DNA of 7,672 bases from Candidatus Mesolinea sp. (GTDB lineage: Bacteria > Chloroflexota > Anaerolineae > Anaerolineales > Anaerolineaceae): positions 1 to 7,672 of the forward strand of contig DNSH01000157.1 in assembly GCA_003499715.1 (NCBI GenBank). The letters run 5' to 3'. Every line of letters starts with the position of its first letter. Positions within the stretch are counted from its first letter, which is position 1. Positions 1-6,731 of the stretch are shown in pieces. The notes under the pieces were generated by a model. That model saw only the letters and a list, made by a program, of their open reading frames with translations. It was not told the origin of the DNA and did no database searches. The translations under genes and the position numbers were made by a program.

Positions 1-316
1 ATTCCAGATGCTTGCCATGGGCATAAGCCTGCATGAAGAGATCCTCGATATGCTCATCATCAATGCGGTAAAAAATTTGCTGACCTTCGCGCCGCGCCGA
101 AACAAAGCGTAAATGCCGTAATAGCTGCAGCTGATGTGAAACTGCGCTCTGGCTGATCTGCACACGCTCTGCCAGCTCAGAGACACACGCTTCTCCTTGC
201 AGGAGCGCAGCTAAGATTTTTAAGCGGGTTGGGTCAGCCAAACCCTTAAACGTCGTTGCCATGCGTTCAGCATCTTTTACCGAGAGCTCTATGTCTAATT
301 CATCTTTTACCATCAT
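1..316 (-). CDS. ArsR/SmtB-family metal-responsive repressor (3' end cut by window edge)
   Basis: The visible 105 residues are a winged helix-turn-helix repressor. The ArsR hallmark LADPTRLKIL is at residues 26-35 and the recognition helix with SQSAVSHQLQLLR at 55-67, followed by the wing (REGQQIFYRI). The last visible helix holds D87-x-H89-x10-H100-x2-H103. This matches the alpha-5 interfacial zinc/cobalt site of the SmtB/CzrA group (family knowledge). The alpha-3N cysteine pair of cadmium/lead/arsenic sensors is absent: only one Cys, C44, sits in that region. I infer a zinc- or cobalt-responsive repressor, probably controlling itself and perhaps a metal efflux gene lying beyond the left edge. 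Two ATGs are adjacent at 316 and 313. I chose 316 because AAGG (327-324) lies 7 nt upstream. No stop is seen before base 1, so the C-terminus is missing. Confidence 0.9.
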   Translation of the reverse strand, partial: MMVKDELDIELSVKDAERMATTFKGLADPTRLKILAALLQGEACVSELAERVQISQSAVSHQLQLLRHLRFVSARREGQQIFYRIDDEHIEDLFMQAYAHGKHLE

Positions 317-335
317 CTCAGCACCTTATTTGAAT

Positions 336-355
336 ATATGAGCAATTGCTCATAT
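336..355. promoter_or_regulatory. Palindromic operator of the ArsR/SmtB repressor
   Basis: ATATGAGCAATTGCTCATAT is a perfect 20-bp palindrome located 20 bp upstream of the repressor start. It fits the known ArsR/SmtB operator style (ATATGAnnn...nnnTCATAT). It overlaps the last two bases of the -10 box and covers the predicted transcription start, so a bound repressor would block its own promoter. The match to the family consensus is from memory; autoregulation is inferred. Confidence 0.85.
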
Positions 356-381
356 TATATCTCCCGGAAGAAAAAAGTCAA
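354..381 (-). promoter_or_regulatory. Promoter of the ArsR/SmtB repressor gene
   Basis: Read on the minus strand, TTGACT (381-376) and a perfect TATAAT (359-354) are separated by 16 bp. This is close to the sigma-70 consensus. The predicted start site near 347 falls in the middle of the palindromic operator, giving a leader of about 30 nt that includes the AAGG ribosome binding site. Confidence 0.8.
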
Positions 382-441
382 GGGAAAATATCACATCGAA
401 CTTACTTTAGGGGCAAGAAGCTTAAATTAAGAATGGATTAT

Positions 442-1011
442 CTATTGAGAAGCAATATAGCGTAGCAAAGCTGCCGTCAGGCGGGCATCATCAATGGCGT
501 GGTGCGAGCTTCCCAGGTCCAGCTGGCACACGTACCCGGCATACTCCAATTTATGGGACTTAAATCCGTTATAGCGCGGGTTCCACTCGCCATAATAAGC
601 CGCAAACAGTTTCATCATGCAAAACGCTTGGTCGTCTTGCAGCGTCCAGGGGATGTTATGCACTTGATTGGACTGCTTGAGCAGGCGCATATCGAACTCG
701 GCGTTATAGATGCCGATGACACGTTGGCGCAGGATGGGTTCTATTTCCTGCCACACCAACGGCCAGGGGTCCGCTTTAGCGACCATTTCATCCGTAATCT
801 CGTTGACCGCGCTGGACTCGGGCGGGATAGGTCTGCCAGGGTTAACCAGCTTATCGTAGATTGTGTTACCCTCCCGGTCAACAATCCCCACTTCGATGAT
901 GACATCATTTTGACCGGTTCCTGTCGTTTCGGTATCCAGAAACAGCGGGTCCAGCGCCCACACTTGGCGAGCGCGCTCAATAACTTTAGGGTCCGCAATT
1001 GGATATGGCAT
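442..1011 (-). CDS. DEDDh 3'-5' exonuclease (DnaQ/RNase T-like)
   Basis: A 189-residue single-domain exonuclease that should remove nucleotides from 3' ends using two divalent metals. The three Exo motifs are complete: Exo I FLDTETTG with D26 and E28, Exo II YNAEFDMRLL with D107, and Exo III SSHHAIDDARLTAALL with H170 and D175 in H-x4-D spacing, which defines the DEDDh subgroup. There are no polymerase, helicase or BRCT domains, so it is a stand-alone proofreading- or RNase T/oligoribonuclease-type enzyme. The substrate (DNA or RNA) cannot be decided from the sequence. The ATG start has GGAG (1022-1019) 7 nt upstream. The gene is divergent from the methyltransferase and lies upstream of the ArsR gene on the same strand, which has its own promoter. 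No clear terminator follows the TAG stop. Confidence 0.92.
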   Translation of the reverse strand: MPYPIADPKVIERARQVWALDPLFLDTETTGTGQNDVIIEVGIVDREGNTIYDKLVNPGRPIPPESSAVNEITDEMVAKADPWPLVWQEIEPILRQRVIGIYNAEFDMRLLKQSNQVHNIPWTLQDDQAFCMMKLFAAYYGEWNPRYNGFKSHKLEYAGYVCQLDLGSSHHAIDDARLTAALLRYIASQ

Positions 1012-1038
1012 GGTAAATCTCCAGAATAAGTTTGGCTA

Positions 1039-1047
1039 AATATACCA
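1039..1047 (-). promoter_or_regulatory. Extended -10 promoter of the exonuclease gene
   Basis: On the minus strand the sequence TGGTATATT forms an extended -10 element (TG-N-TATATT). No convincing -35 box is present, which is acceptable for extended -10 promoters. The predicted start near 1032 gives a leader of about 20 nt carrying the GGAG ribosome binding site. Confidence 0.45.
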
Positions 1048-1100
1048 TTTTCTCCTGCGTTTATTGGCATTTGTGGCAGCTCTTGGCTGGCGTCATTCGG

Positions 1101-1109
1101 TGTTAAAAT
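1101..1109 (+). promoter_or_regulatory. Extended -10 promoter of the methyltransferase gene
   Basis: TGTTAAAAT fits an extended -10 (TG-N-TAAAAT). A weak -35 candidate, TTGGCT (1083-1088), lies 15 bp upstream. The predicted transcription start is near 1116, only about 2 nt before the ATG at 1118, so the mRNA would be essentially leaderless. Confidence 0.5.
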
Positions 1110-1117
1110 TTTCCCCA

Positions 1118-1894
1118 ATGAGAAAACCACGCTTGCAGCCTTACCGTCATTTCGCCAAGCATTATCATGCCGGCAACTACATCCAATTTAGCCACTGGAT
1201 CAGCCAGGAAGTCTTTCCACACCTGCTCACGCTGCTGAACTTTTCACCCCATTCGCTATTGGACTTAGCCTGCGGGAGCGGAGTCTTCGCTGTTTCTGCT
1301 GCCCAACAAGGACTTTCCGTCACCGGCTTGGATGCTTCTGCAGATATGCTTGCCATTGGTCAAGAGTTGGCCCGCGAAGCTAATGTACAGGTTGCCTGGG
1401 TGCAAGCTGATATGAGCAGCTTTTCTTTGCCAGCGCGTTTTGATTGCATCACCTGCTTTTTTGACAGCCTCAATTACCTTCTAAAAGTGGAAGACCTTTC
1501 CCACACGTTTCAAACCGCCTATGCGCATCTTAACCCTGGGGGTTATTTCATCTTCGATATGAATACCATCTATGGTCTGGCTGTCATATGGCAGCGCTTC
1601 CCTTATAACCTCGCTCAAGATCAACCCGATTATATGGAGTTCACCGAGGTTTCTTACGATTACGAGCTGGAAATTGCCAACATGCGCGTGATTATGTTCG
1701 AAAGGGGCGAAAAGCGCACTTGGGTGAAACACGAGGAATTACATCAAGAGCGCGGTTACCATATCGAAGACGTGCTATTGCTTTTGAGTCGGGCTGGTTT
1801 TGAACTGAAACATCTCTTCGGGCATCCTATCCAAGAGACACCTTTGATGGAAAACTCCGGGCGCATGTGGGTGGTTGTCCAGAAGCCGGCTTAA
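1118..1894 (+). CDS. Class I SAM-dependent methyltransferase
   Basis: A 258-residue Rossmann-fold methyltransferase. Motif I LLDLACGSGVF (residues 47-57) binds S-adenosylmethionine. D72 at the end of strand 2 (VTGLDAS) and D98 (QADMSSF) are the expected ribose and adenine contacts. FDCITCFFDSLNYL (108-121) is the motif IV/substrate region and LNPGGYFIFDMN the post-motif segment. The layout matches the small-molecule methyltransferase superfamily (Methyltransf_25/11-like); the acceptor cannot be read from the sequence. An in-frame TTG at 1064 would add 18 residues. I prefer ATG 1118 because the promoter-like TGTTAAAAT lies between the two, and the extra residues fall outside the fold. There is no Shine-Dalgarno sequence before 1118, consistent with a leaderless transcript. 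It is convergent with the glycosylase gene and their stop codons overlap. Confidence 0.88.
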   Translation: MRKPRLQPYRHFAKHYHAGNYIQFSHWISQEVFPHLLTLLNFSPHSLLDLACGSGVFAVSAAQQGLSVTGLDASADMLAIGQELAREANVQVAWVQADMSSFSLPARFDCITCFFDSLNYLLKVEDLSHTFQTAYAHLNPGGYFIFDMNTIYGLAVIWQRFPYNLAQDQPDYMEFTEVSYDYELEIANMRVIMFERGEKRTWVKHEELHQERGYHIEDVLLLLSRAGFELKHLFGHPIQETPLMENSGRMWVVVQKPA

Positions 1895-2604
1895 GTTCCT
1901 CGTTCCAACAGCTCGTGTGCCTGCTGCCAGATGAAGTCAAACATTTCCGCGCTTAACCTGCCAGTCTGTGTGTTCTGCCGGCTAGGGTGATAAGAACACA
2001 GCAGCCAAGGGAGGTCATCCCCAAGGTTATAAAAAGCTCCATGGCGGAAAGTCAGTTCTTTTTTGTTGACGCCCGAAAGAGCTGGCAGGGCTAAAACGCC
2101 CTCAAATGCCACCCTTCCCAGCGCTACAATCCCGCGCAAGTTAGGCAAGCAAGCCATTTCTGCAGCTAACCAAGGCAGGCAGTTGCGCATCTCATCAGAT
2201 GTGGGCTTATTCTGCGGTGGAACGCAGCGACAAACCGCGCTGATAAACACATCCCGCAGCTCGAGCCCATCTCCGCGCGCTGCCGTTTTTGGGCGGTTCG
2301 CAAAGCCGGCTCGGTAAAGCGCGGGGTATAGGAAGTCCCCAGAAGCATCGCCGGTAAACATTTGCCCGGTGCGATTGGATCCATGCGCCCCAGGGGCAAG
2401 CCCGACCACGAGCAAGCGCGCTGCCGGGTCGCCAAAACCAGGCACAGGCTTACCCCAATACTCCCAATCTTGGTAAGCTTTGCGCTTGGCAGCCGCCACA
2501 TGTTCACGCCACGCCACCAAGCGTGGGCATTTACGGCAGAGTATTAATTGGGATTCTAGATCTTGCAACGCGGAGAGGTTGCTTAGGGATTGAGTTGATT
2601 CCAC
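1891..2604 (-). CDS. Uracil-DNA glycosylase, family 5 (UDGb-like), [4Fe-4S]
   Basis: A 237-residue glycosylase that should excise uracil and related deaminated bases from DNA to start base-excision repair. The active-site motif is GLAPGAHGSNRTGQMFTGD (residues 68-86). Its AHGxNRTG core is typical of family 5 rather than family 4, which carries GEAPG-x-x-E. The second motif, CSYHPSRQNTQTGRL (203-217), supplies the HPS loop. Four cysteines suit an iron-sulfur cluster: C23-x2-C26 near the N-terminus, then C127 and C142 around PPQNKPT (C125 is also nearby). Length is normal for the family. The start is GTG: upstream in the same frame there is only ATT and ATA before a stop, and the next internal Met is far into the domain. 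A TATAAT box ends 7 bp before this GTG, so translation is probably leaderless. The stop overlaps that of the convergent methyltransferase. Confidence 0.92.
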   Translation of the reverse strand: MESTQSLSNLSALQDLESQLILCRKCPRLVAWREHVAAAKRKAYQDWEYWGKPVPGFGDPAARLLVVGLAPGAHGSNRTGQMFTGDASGDFLYPALYRAGFANRPKTAARGDGLELRDVFISAVCRCVPPQNKPTSDEMRNCLPWLAAEMACLPNLRGIVALGRVAFEGVLALPALSGVNKKELTFRHGAFYNLGDDLPWLLCSYHPSRQNTQTGRLSAEMFDFIWQQAHELLERGT

Positions 2605-2611
2605 AGCCGCA

Positions 2612-2617
2612 ATTATA
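2612..2617 (-). promoter_or_regulatory. -10 box of the uracil-DNA glycosylase gene
   Basis: A perfect TATAAT on the minus strand ends 7 bp before the GTG start at 2604, placing the transcription start at about 2605. No recognisable -35 is visible at the usual spacing (CACAAA at 2640-2635). The repeat copy A and its target duplication begin immediately upstream. Confidence 0.5.
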
Positions 2618-2639
2618 GCTAAGGAATTTGGAAGTTTGT

Positions 2640-2654
2640 GAGGAAACTAAAGCG
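2640..2654. repeat. Left target-site duplication of element copy A
   Basis: GAGGAAACTAAAGCG occurs here, directly before the element, and again exactly at 3007-3021, directly after it. The match is 15 of 15, and the neighbouring bases on both sides differ. Confidence 0.9.
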
Positions 2655-3006
2655 TGTAAGAGCAACATGATCATGTCCTATATTAGCAAAATAGAAATGT
2701 CTTAATCTTATAAGGAACTATATAAAACTTTGTTCGATTAATCCGTTTTTCTTAAAGCAACGATAAAATCATGACGAATAGCGAAATAAAGCCTTTCCCC
2801 TCTTACTCCCCGTCCCAGCGGCTGGGCTAAGGCGTAAAAAACTGCTTGCCGCTGGGGAAGGGTCAGGGTTAGGGTTAGGTGAAACATTATAGACAAGATG
2901 AAATAAGGTGGTTAGTTATGAGAAAAAACTCATACTGAGGAGTTTATCCACTCATTAGGACATTTCTAAATTGCCCGCATTAGGACATTTCGATTTAGCC
3001 TTAACA
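2655..3006. mobile_element. MITE-like element, copy A (352 bp)
   Basis: A non-coding insertion that starts TGTAAGAG and ends CTTAACA, with a perfect 15-bp target duplication outside. The two ends are imperfect inverted repeats of about 50 bp: the outer 26 bases match at 17 positions, including TGT at the tip and ATGTCCTA inside. Each end carries two blocks of the TGTCCTAA motif. At the left these are TGTCCTA (2674) and a decayed TGTCTTAA; at the right, in reverse, AGGACA blocks after 2957 and 2981. An internal inverted repeat (2814-2822 with 2848-2856, nine perfect pairs) lies near the centre, followed by AGGGTTAGGGTTAGG. No transposase or other ORF is present, so it must be mobilised by an enzyme elsewhere. 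It fills most of the gap between eno and the glycosylase gene. The transposon family is uncertain: TGT...ACA ends occur in IS481, and repeated terminal blocks occur in IS21. Confidence 0.85.
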
Positions 3007-3021
3007 GAGGAAACTAAAGCG
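3007..3021. repeat. Right target-site duplication of element copy A
   Basis: This is an exact copy of the 15 bases at 2640-2654. It also forms the T-rich tail and the base of the stem of the eno terminator when read on the minus strand, which shows the element entered at the end of that terminator. Confidence 0.9.
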
Positions 3022-3044
3022 GCTGCTCGCAACCGAACAGCCGC
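3007..3044 (-). terminator. Rho-independent terminator of eno
   Basis: On the minus strand GCGGCTG (3044-3038), a 12-nt loop and CAGCCGC (3025-3019) form a perfect 7-bp GC-rich stem, followed by TTTAGTTTCC. It lies about 20 bp after the eno stop codon. The T-tract is interrupted, so efficiency may be moderate. Confidence 0.75.
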
Positions 3045-3064
3045 CAAGAGGTTCTTATAAAAAA

Positions 3065-4405
<1,341 letters not shown>

Positions 4406-4441
4406 CTATTCTCCTAACAAATTAGCAGTGTGCGGGGGTCA

Positions 4442-4796
4442 TGTAAGAGAAAAGTGATAATGTCCTAAAGTAGCAAAATAAAAATGTCCTAATTAAGAAT
4501 AGGAACTATGAAATCGTTGTTCGATTACTCCGGTTTTTTCAAAGGAACGATAAAATCATGACGAACAGTGTAAGAGCAGCCTTTCCCCTCTTACTCCCCT
4601 TCCCCAGCGGCTGAACCGCGGCATAAAAAACCGCTTGCAGCTGTGGAAGGGTCAGGTTTAGGGTTACCGTGAATTATTACAGTCAAGAAGAAAAAAGATA
4701 GTTAGTTATGAGAAAAAACCCATACTGAAGACTTTATCCACCCATTAGGACATTTCTAAATTGCCCGCGTTAGAACATTTCTATTTAGCCTTGACA
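4442..4796. mobile_element. MITE-like element, copy B (355 bp)
   Basis: A second copy of the element at 2655-3006, in the same orientation and colinear over the full length, about 80-85% identical by hand alignment. It starts TGTAAGAG and ends CTTGACA. The left end has two clean TGTCCTAA blocks, at 4461 and 4485, 24 bp apart; the right end has the matching inverted blocks near 4744 and 4769. The central hairpin arms are CTTCCCCAGCGGC (4599-4611) and 4637-4649, pairing at 11 of 13 positions. There is no coding capacity. Unlike copy A it has no visible target duplication: its flanks (GTGCGGGGGTCA and GGATCGATGGCA) do not match. It may therefore be older, or a product of recombination between copies. 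It lies just upstream of the eno promoter. Confidence 0.8.
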
Positions 4797-4985
4797 GGAT
4801 CGATGGCATTGAGGCTGTAAATTCTTGGGAGGGCTAATATTAATGGTTCTCTAAAACCAAACAGAACAGCCTCGTGTAACTTCAACATTCCGGAATCCCA
4901 TAATTCTTAGCCCATACCTCCGTGCTTAGCAGACCCTCAAATGAAATTGTAAAACGCTAATCGAAGACTGCGTGGATGAGAGTTG
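4797..4985. other. Non-coding gap between copy B and the DUF389 gene
   Basis: No gene is supported here. An 8-bp inverted repeat GAGGCTGT (4811-4818) / ACAGCCTC (4866-4873) encloses a 47-nt loop that includes a small GGTT/AACC hairpin. No T-tract follows it on the minus strand, so I do not call it the terminator of the DUF389 gene, although it lies downstream of that stop codon. Confidence 0.4.
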
Positions 4986-6407
4986 TTACGGTGGCGTAAT
5001 CATCGTTGGCGTTGATGTAGGTTGGATTAATCTTATGTAAATTTTAGGGATCCAGCCAATCCGTCCATCTTGATCCCTGATTTGTACCCAGACCAAACCG
5101 TCCTCTATAACTGTTTGATAAAGATATTCAACCCTCTGACCAACTTGCAAAACGCCGATTGTTGCTCCATTAGGAGTCTGATAAATATATAGCCTAGGGG
5201 GGGTGAAGTAAATGATCTCCGCTGAGGCTGGTGTCCAAGTTGGAGAAGGTGTATGTGTATTTGTTGGCAAGAAGGTTGCTGTGGGTGTCATCGTGTTTGT
5301 TGAAGTGGGCGTATGGGTAGCGGTTGGGCTTGGTCCTAAGGTTGGTGTGGGAGTCTGGGTCGGAGTTGGTGTGGGGGTTGGGGGAATAAGAGGATCTAAT
5401 TCTTCAGCGAAGATCTGATTTACCTTTAGCGAAACAGGCTTATTAATCCTGTCCACAATAGCTTGTTGGAGATTAACAACTTGCTGATAACGTAGCGGTG
5501 AACGTGTGCGTACCGTCAGGGTCATTTGCAAGCCACTTTCACTTCGTTTTACATCCATTTCCATTAAATCTGCTTGGAGAGTGTCCCTCACCTCTTTTAT
5601 TACCACTGCATGAATTTCTCGATTCTCTGAAGCTTCGCGCACAAACTGAATGCTGTAGAAAGAGAGGGGGACGAGTAATAGAATCACAAGTAACGCAGAA
5701 AGTAATAAGCTACTGGGTAATCGATGGCTATTTCTCAGTGAAGAAGTAACGCTAAAACCACGTAAAAAGAAGACCAAGGTCGCTGCAAAAGCAATAGTTA
5801 CGGCGTTTGTTAAGAATAACAATGACGCCCCGCCAGCAACATCCCATCTACCGATTGATATGCCAATCCCAATCGTACACAGAGGTGGCATCAATGCTGT
5901 TGCAATTGCAACCCCCGGCAGTGCAGCTGATAAATTTGGATTGGTCATAGCGTATGCTGCCGCTAACCCACCTGCCAGCGCGATCATAAGATCGGTTGGT
6001 GAGGGATTCGTACGAGCGATAATTTCTGTGGGTAATTCCTGAAAAGAAATAAATGGTAGCAGTGTATTTATCTTTGTAATCAAAAAAGATAATAAAACAG
6101 CCAGGAGCGCGCCTCTTAGAATCGTGGTAAATGCTGTCCCAAGAAGTTTGCTATCACCACTCATTGCAGCAAGCCCTATGGCAATGAGAGGGGACATTAA
6201 TGGTGCAAGCAGCATCGCTCCAATAATCACTGCGGGAGAGTTTGTGATCAACCCCATGGTAGCGATACTGCATGAGAGCACGACCATTAACAAGAAATCA
6301 AAGCTAGGGGATGCCATTGGCTTGATTTCGGAAATAATCGCGCGGCGTTCCTCTCGAGAAAGGCGGCGGACTGAATTCTTAACGGACTGAAAAGTTTTAT
6401 TTGCCAA
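4986..6407 (-). CDS. DUF389 multi-pass membrane protein with Thr/Pro linker and C-terminal SH3-like domain
   Basis: 473 residues. After a basic cytoplasmic start (RRLSREERR) come about six or seven hydrophobic segments between residues 37 and 255. They include the DUF389 signature NSPAVIIGAMLLAPLMSPL (56-74) and the Pro-rich segment ATALMPPLCTIGIGISIGR (169-187). A soluble region (about 256-341) follows. Residues 342-396 are a disordered linker made mostly of Thr-Pro repeats. The end, about 397-463, resembles a bacterial SH3 (SH3_3-like) domain: LYIYQTPNGATIGVLQVGQ, then VWVQIRDQDGRIGWIP. The role of DUF389 is not established. I infer that the linker and SH3 domain reach into the extracytoplasmic space, where such domains often contact cell wall or surface components. 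The start is TTG; a stop codon lies just upstream in frame and no clear ribosome binding site is seen, so the exact start is less sure (the next Met is residue 31). Confidence 0.88.
   Translation of the reverse strand: MANKTFQSVKNSVRRLSREERRAIISEIKPMASPSFDFLLMVVLSCSIATMGLITNSPAVIIGAMLLAPLMSPLIAIGLAAMSGDSKLLGTAFTTILRGALLAVLLSFLITKINTLLPFISFQELPTEIIARTNPSPTDLMIALAGGLAAAYAMTNPNLSAALPGVAIATALMPPLCTIGIGISIGRWDVAGGASLLFLTNAVTIAFAATLVFFLRGFSVTSSLRNSHRLPSSLLLSALLVILLLVPLSFYSIQFVREASENREIHAVVIKEVRDTLQADLMEMDVKRSESGLQMTLTVRTRSPLRYQQVVNLQQAIVDRINKPVSLKVNQIFAEELDPLIPPTPTPTPTQTPTPTLGPSPTATHTPTSTNTMTPTATFLPTNTHTPSPTWTPASAEIIYFTPPRLYIYQTPNGATIGVLQVGQRVEYLYQTVIEDGLVWVQIRDQDGRIGWIPKIYIRLIQPTSTPTMITPP
5220..5384 (-). 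repeat. Low-complexity Thr/Pro-coding tract in the DUF389 gene
   Basis: This segment encodes the 55-residue linker, whose Thr-Pro pairs are densest at the start. Read on the plus strand the same DNA gives a Val/Gly-rich frame, which is a shadow. Such tracts join membrane or enzymatic domains to surface domains and often change length by slippage. Confidence 0.8.
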
Positions 6408-6421
6408 CTTTAATGTGACTC

Positions 6422-6441
6422 AAAGTTACTGATGTAACCTT
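6422..6441. promoter_or_regulatory. Inverted repeat upstream of the DUF389 gene
   Basis: On the minus strand AAGGTTAC-ATCA-GTAACTTT has 8-bp arms with one mismatch and a perfect GTTAC/GTAAC core. It ends 15 bp before the TTG start, a position suited to an operator or a small leader hairpin. No regulator is identified. Confidence 0.3.
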
Positions 6442-6442
6442 C

Positions 6443-6589
6443 ATGGTTATGGTTTACATTGTGATAAACAGCGATGAACGTATGGCACGATATATTAATT
6501 TTAAGTTACCTGTGTATAAACGTCAACAACTTTTGACAGGCAATTGGGCTCATGTATTTATTGGTCGCAAGAAATTAATGGGCATATAA
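6443..6589 (+). CDS. Possible small ORF, 48 residues (uncertain)
   Basis: An ATG-initiated frame begins MVMVYIVINSDERMARYIN and ends FIGRKKLMGI. It is divergent from the DUF389 gene, starting 36 bp from that start codon. The residue mix looks protein-like (charged, aromatic and hydrophobic residues mixed), but no family is recognised. There is no Shine-Dalgarno sequence, and AT-rich DNA can yield such frames by chance. It could equally be a gene remnant. Confidence 0.2.
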   Translation: MVMVYIVINSDERMARYINFKLPVYKRQQLLTGNWAHVFIGRKKLMGI

Positions 6590-6731
6590 AAGACAGTGAT
6601 AGTTTCAGCTGTTTGGAATAGAAAACAAATAATAGACTCAAAAAGGTGGGGGAAATTTTTACTCGCCTTTATCCCAAAACAGATGAGATTATTGCTTGCT
6701 GATTTTATTAAGATATCTATGCGCAACATGT

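Larger units (their letters stand above)
6408..6731. other. AT-rich 324-bp gap between pyrG and the DUF389 gene
   Basis: No confident gene is present. The gap must hold the end of the pyrG transcript and the DUF389 promoter, but I see no clear hairpin plus T-tract and no strong promoter. Visible items are an inverted repeat at 6422-6441, a short GTTTA/TAAAC repeat near 6452-6469, and a possible 48-codon plus-strand frame at 6443-6589. The stretch is clearly richer in A+T than the surrounding genes, so it may contain decayed foreign or gene-remnant DNA. Confidence 0.4.

Noticed and set aside
499..1029. 176-codon plus-strand frame opposite the exonuclease
   Set aside because: It is antisense to a gene with all DEDDh motifs intact, and its translation shows no recognisable family features.
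741..1130. 129-codon minus-strand frame overlapping the exonuclease start and the methyltransferase start
   Set aside because: It is a different reading frame over the exonuclease gene and would overlap two well-supported genes; no family features.
2863..2880. Telomere-like AGGGTTAGGGTTAGG run
   Set aside because: Only about two and a half units, inside a bacterial MITE-like element, and partly lost in copy B; not evidence of a telomere or eukaryotic DNA.
4811..4873. Terminator for the DUF389 gene
   Set aside because: The 8-bp arms enclose a long loop and no T-tract follows on the minus strand.
5212..5418. Val/Gly-rich plus-strand frame
   Set aside because: It is the reverse reading of the Thr/Pro linker codons of the DUF389 gene; its repetitive look comes from that low-complexity tract.
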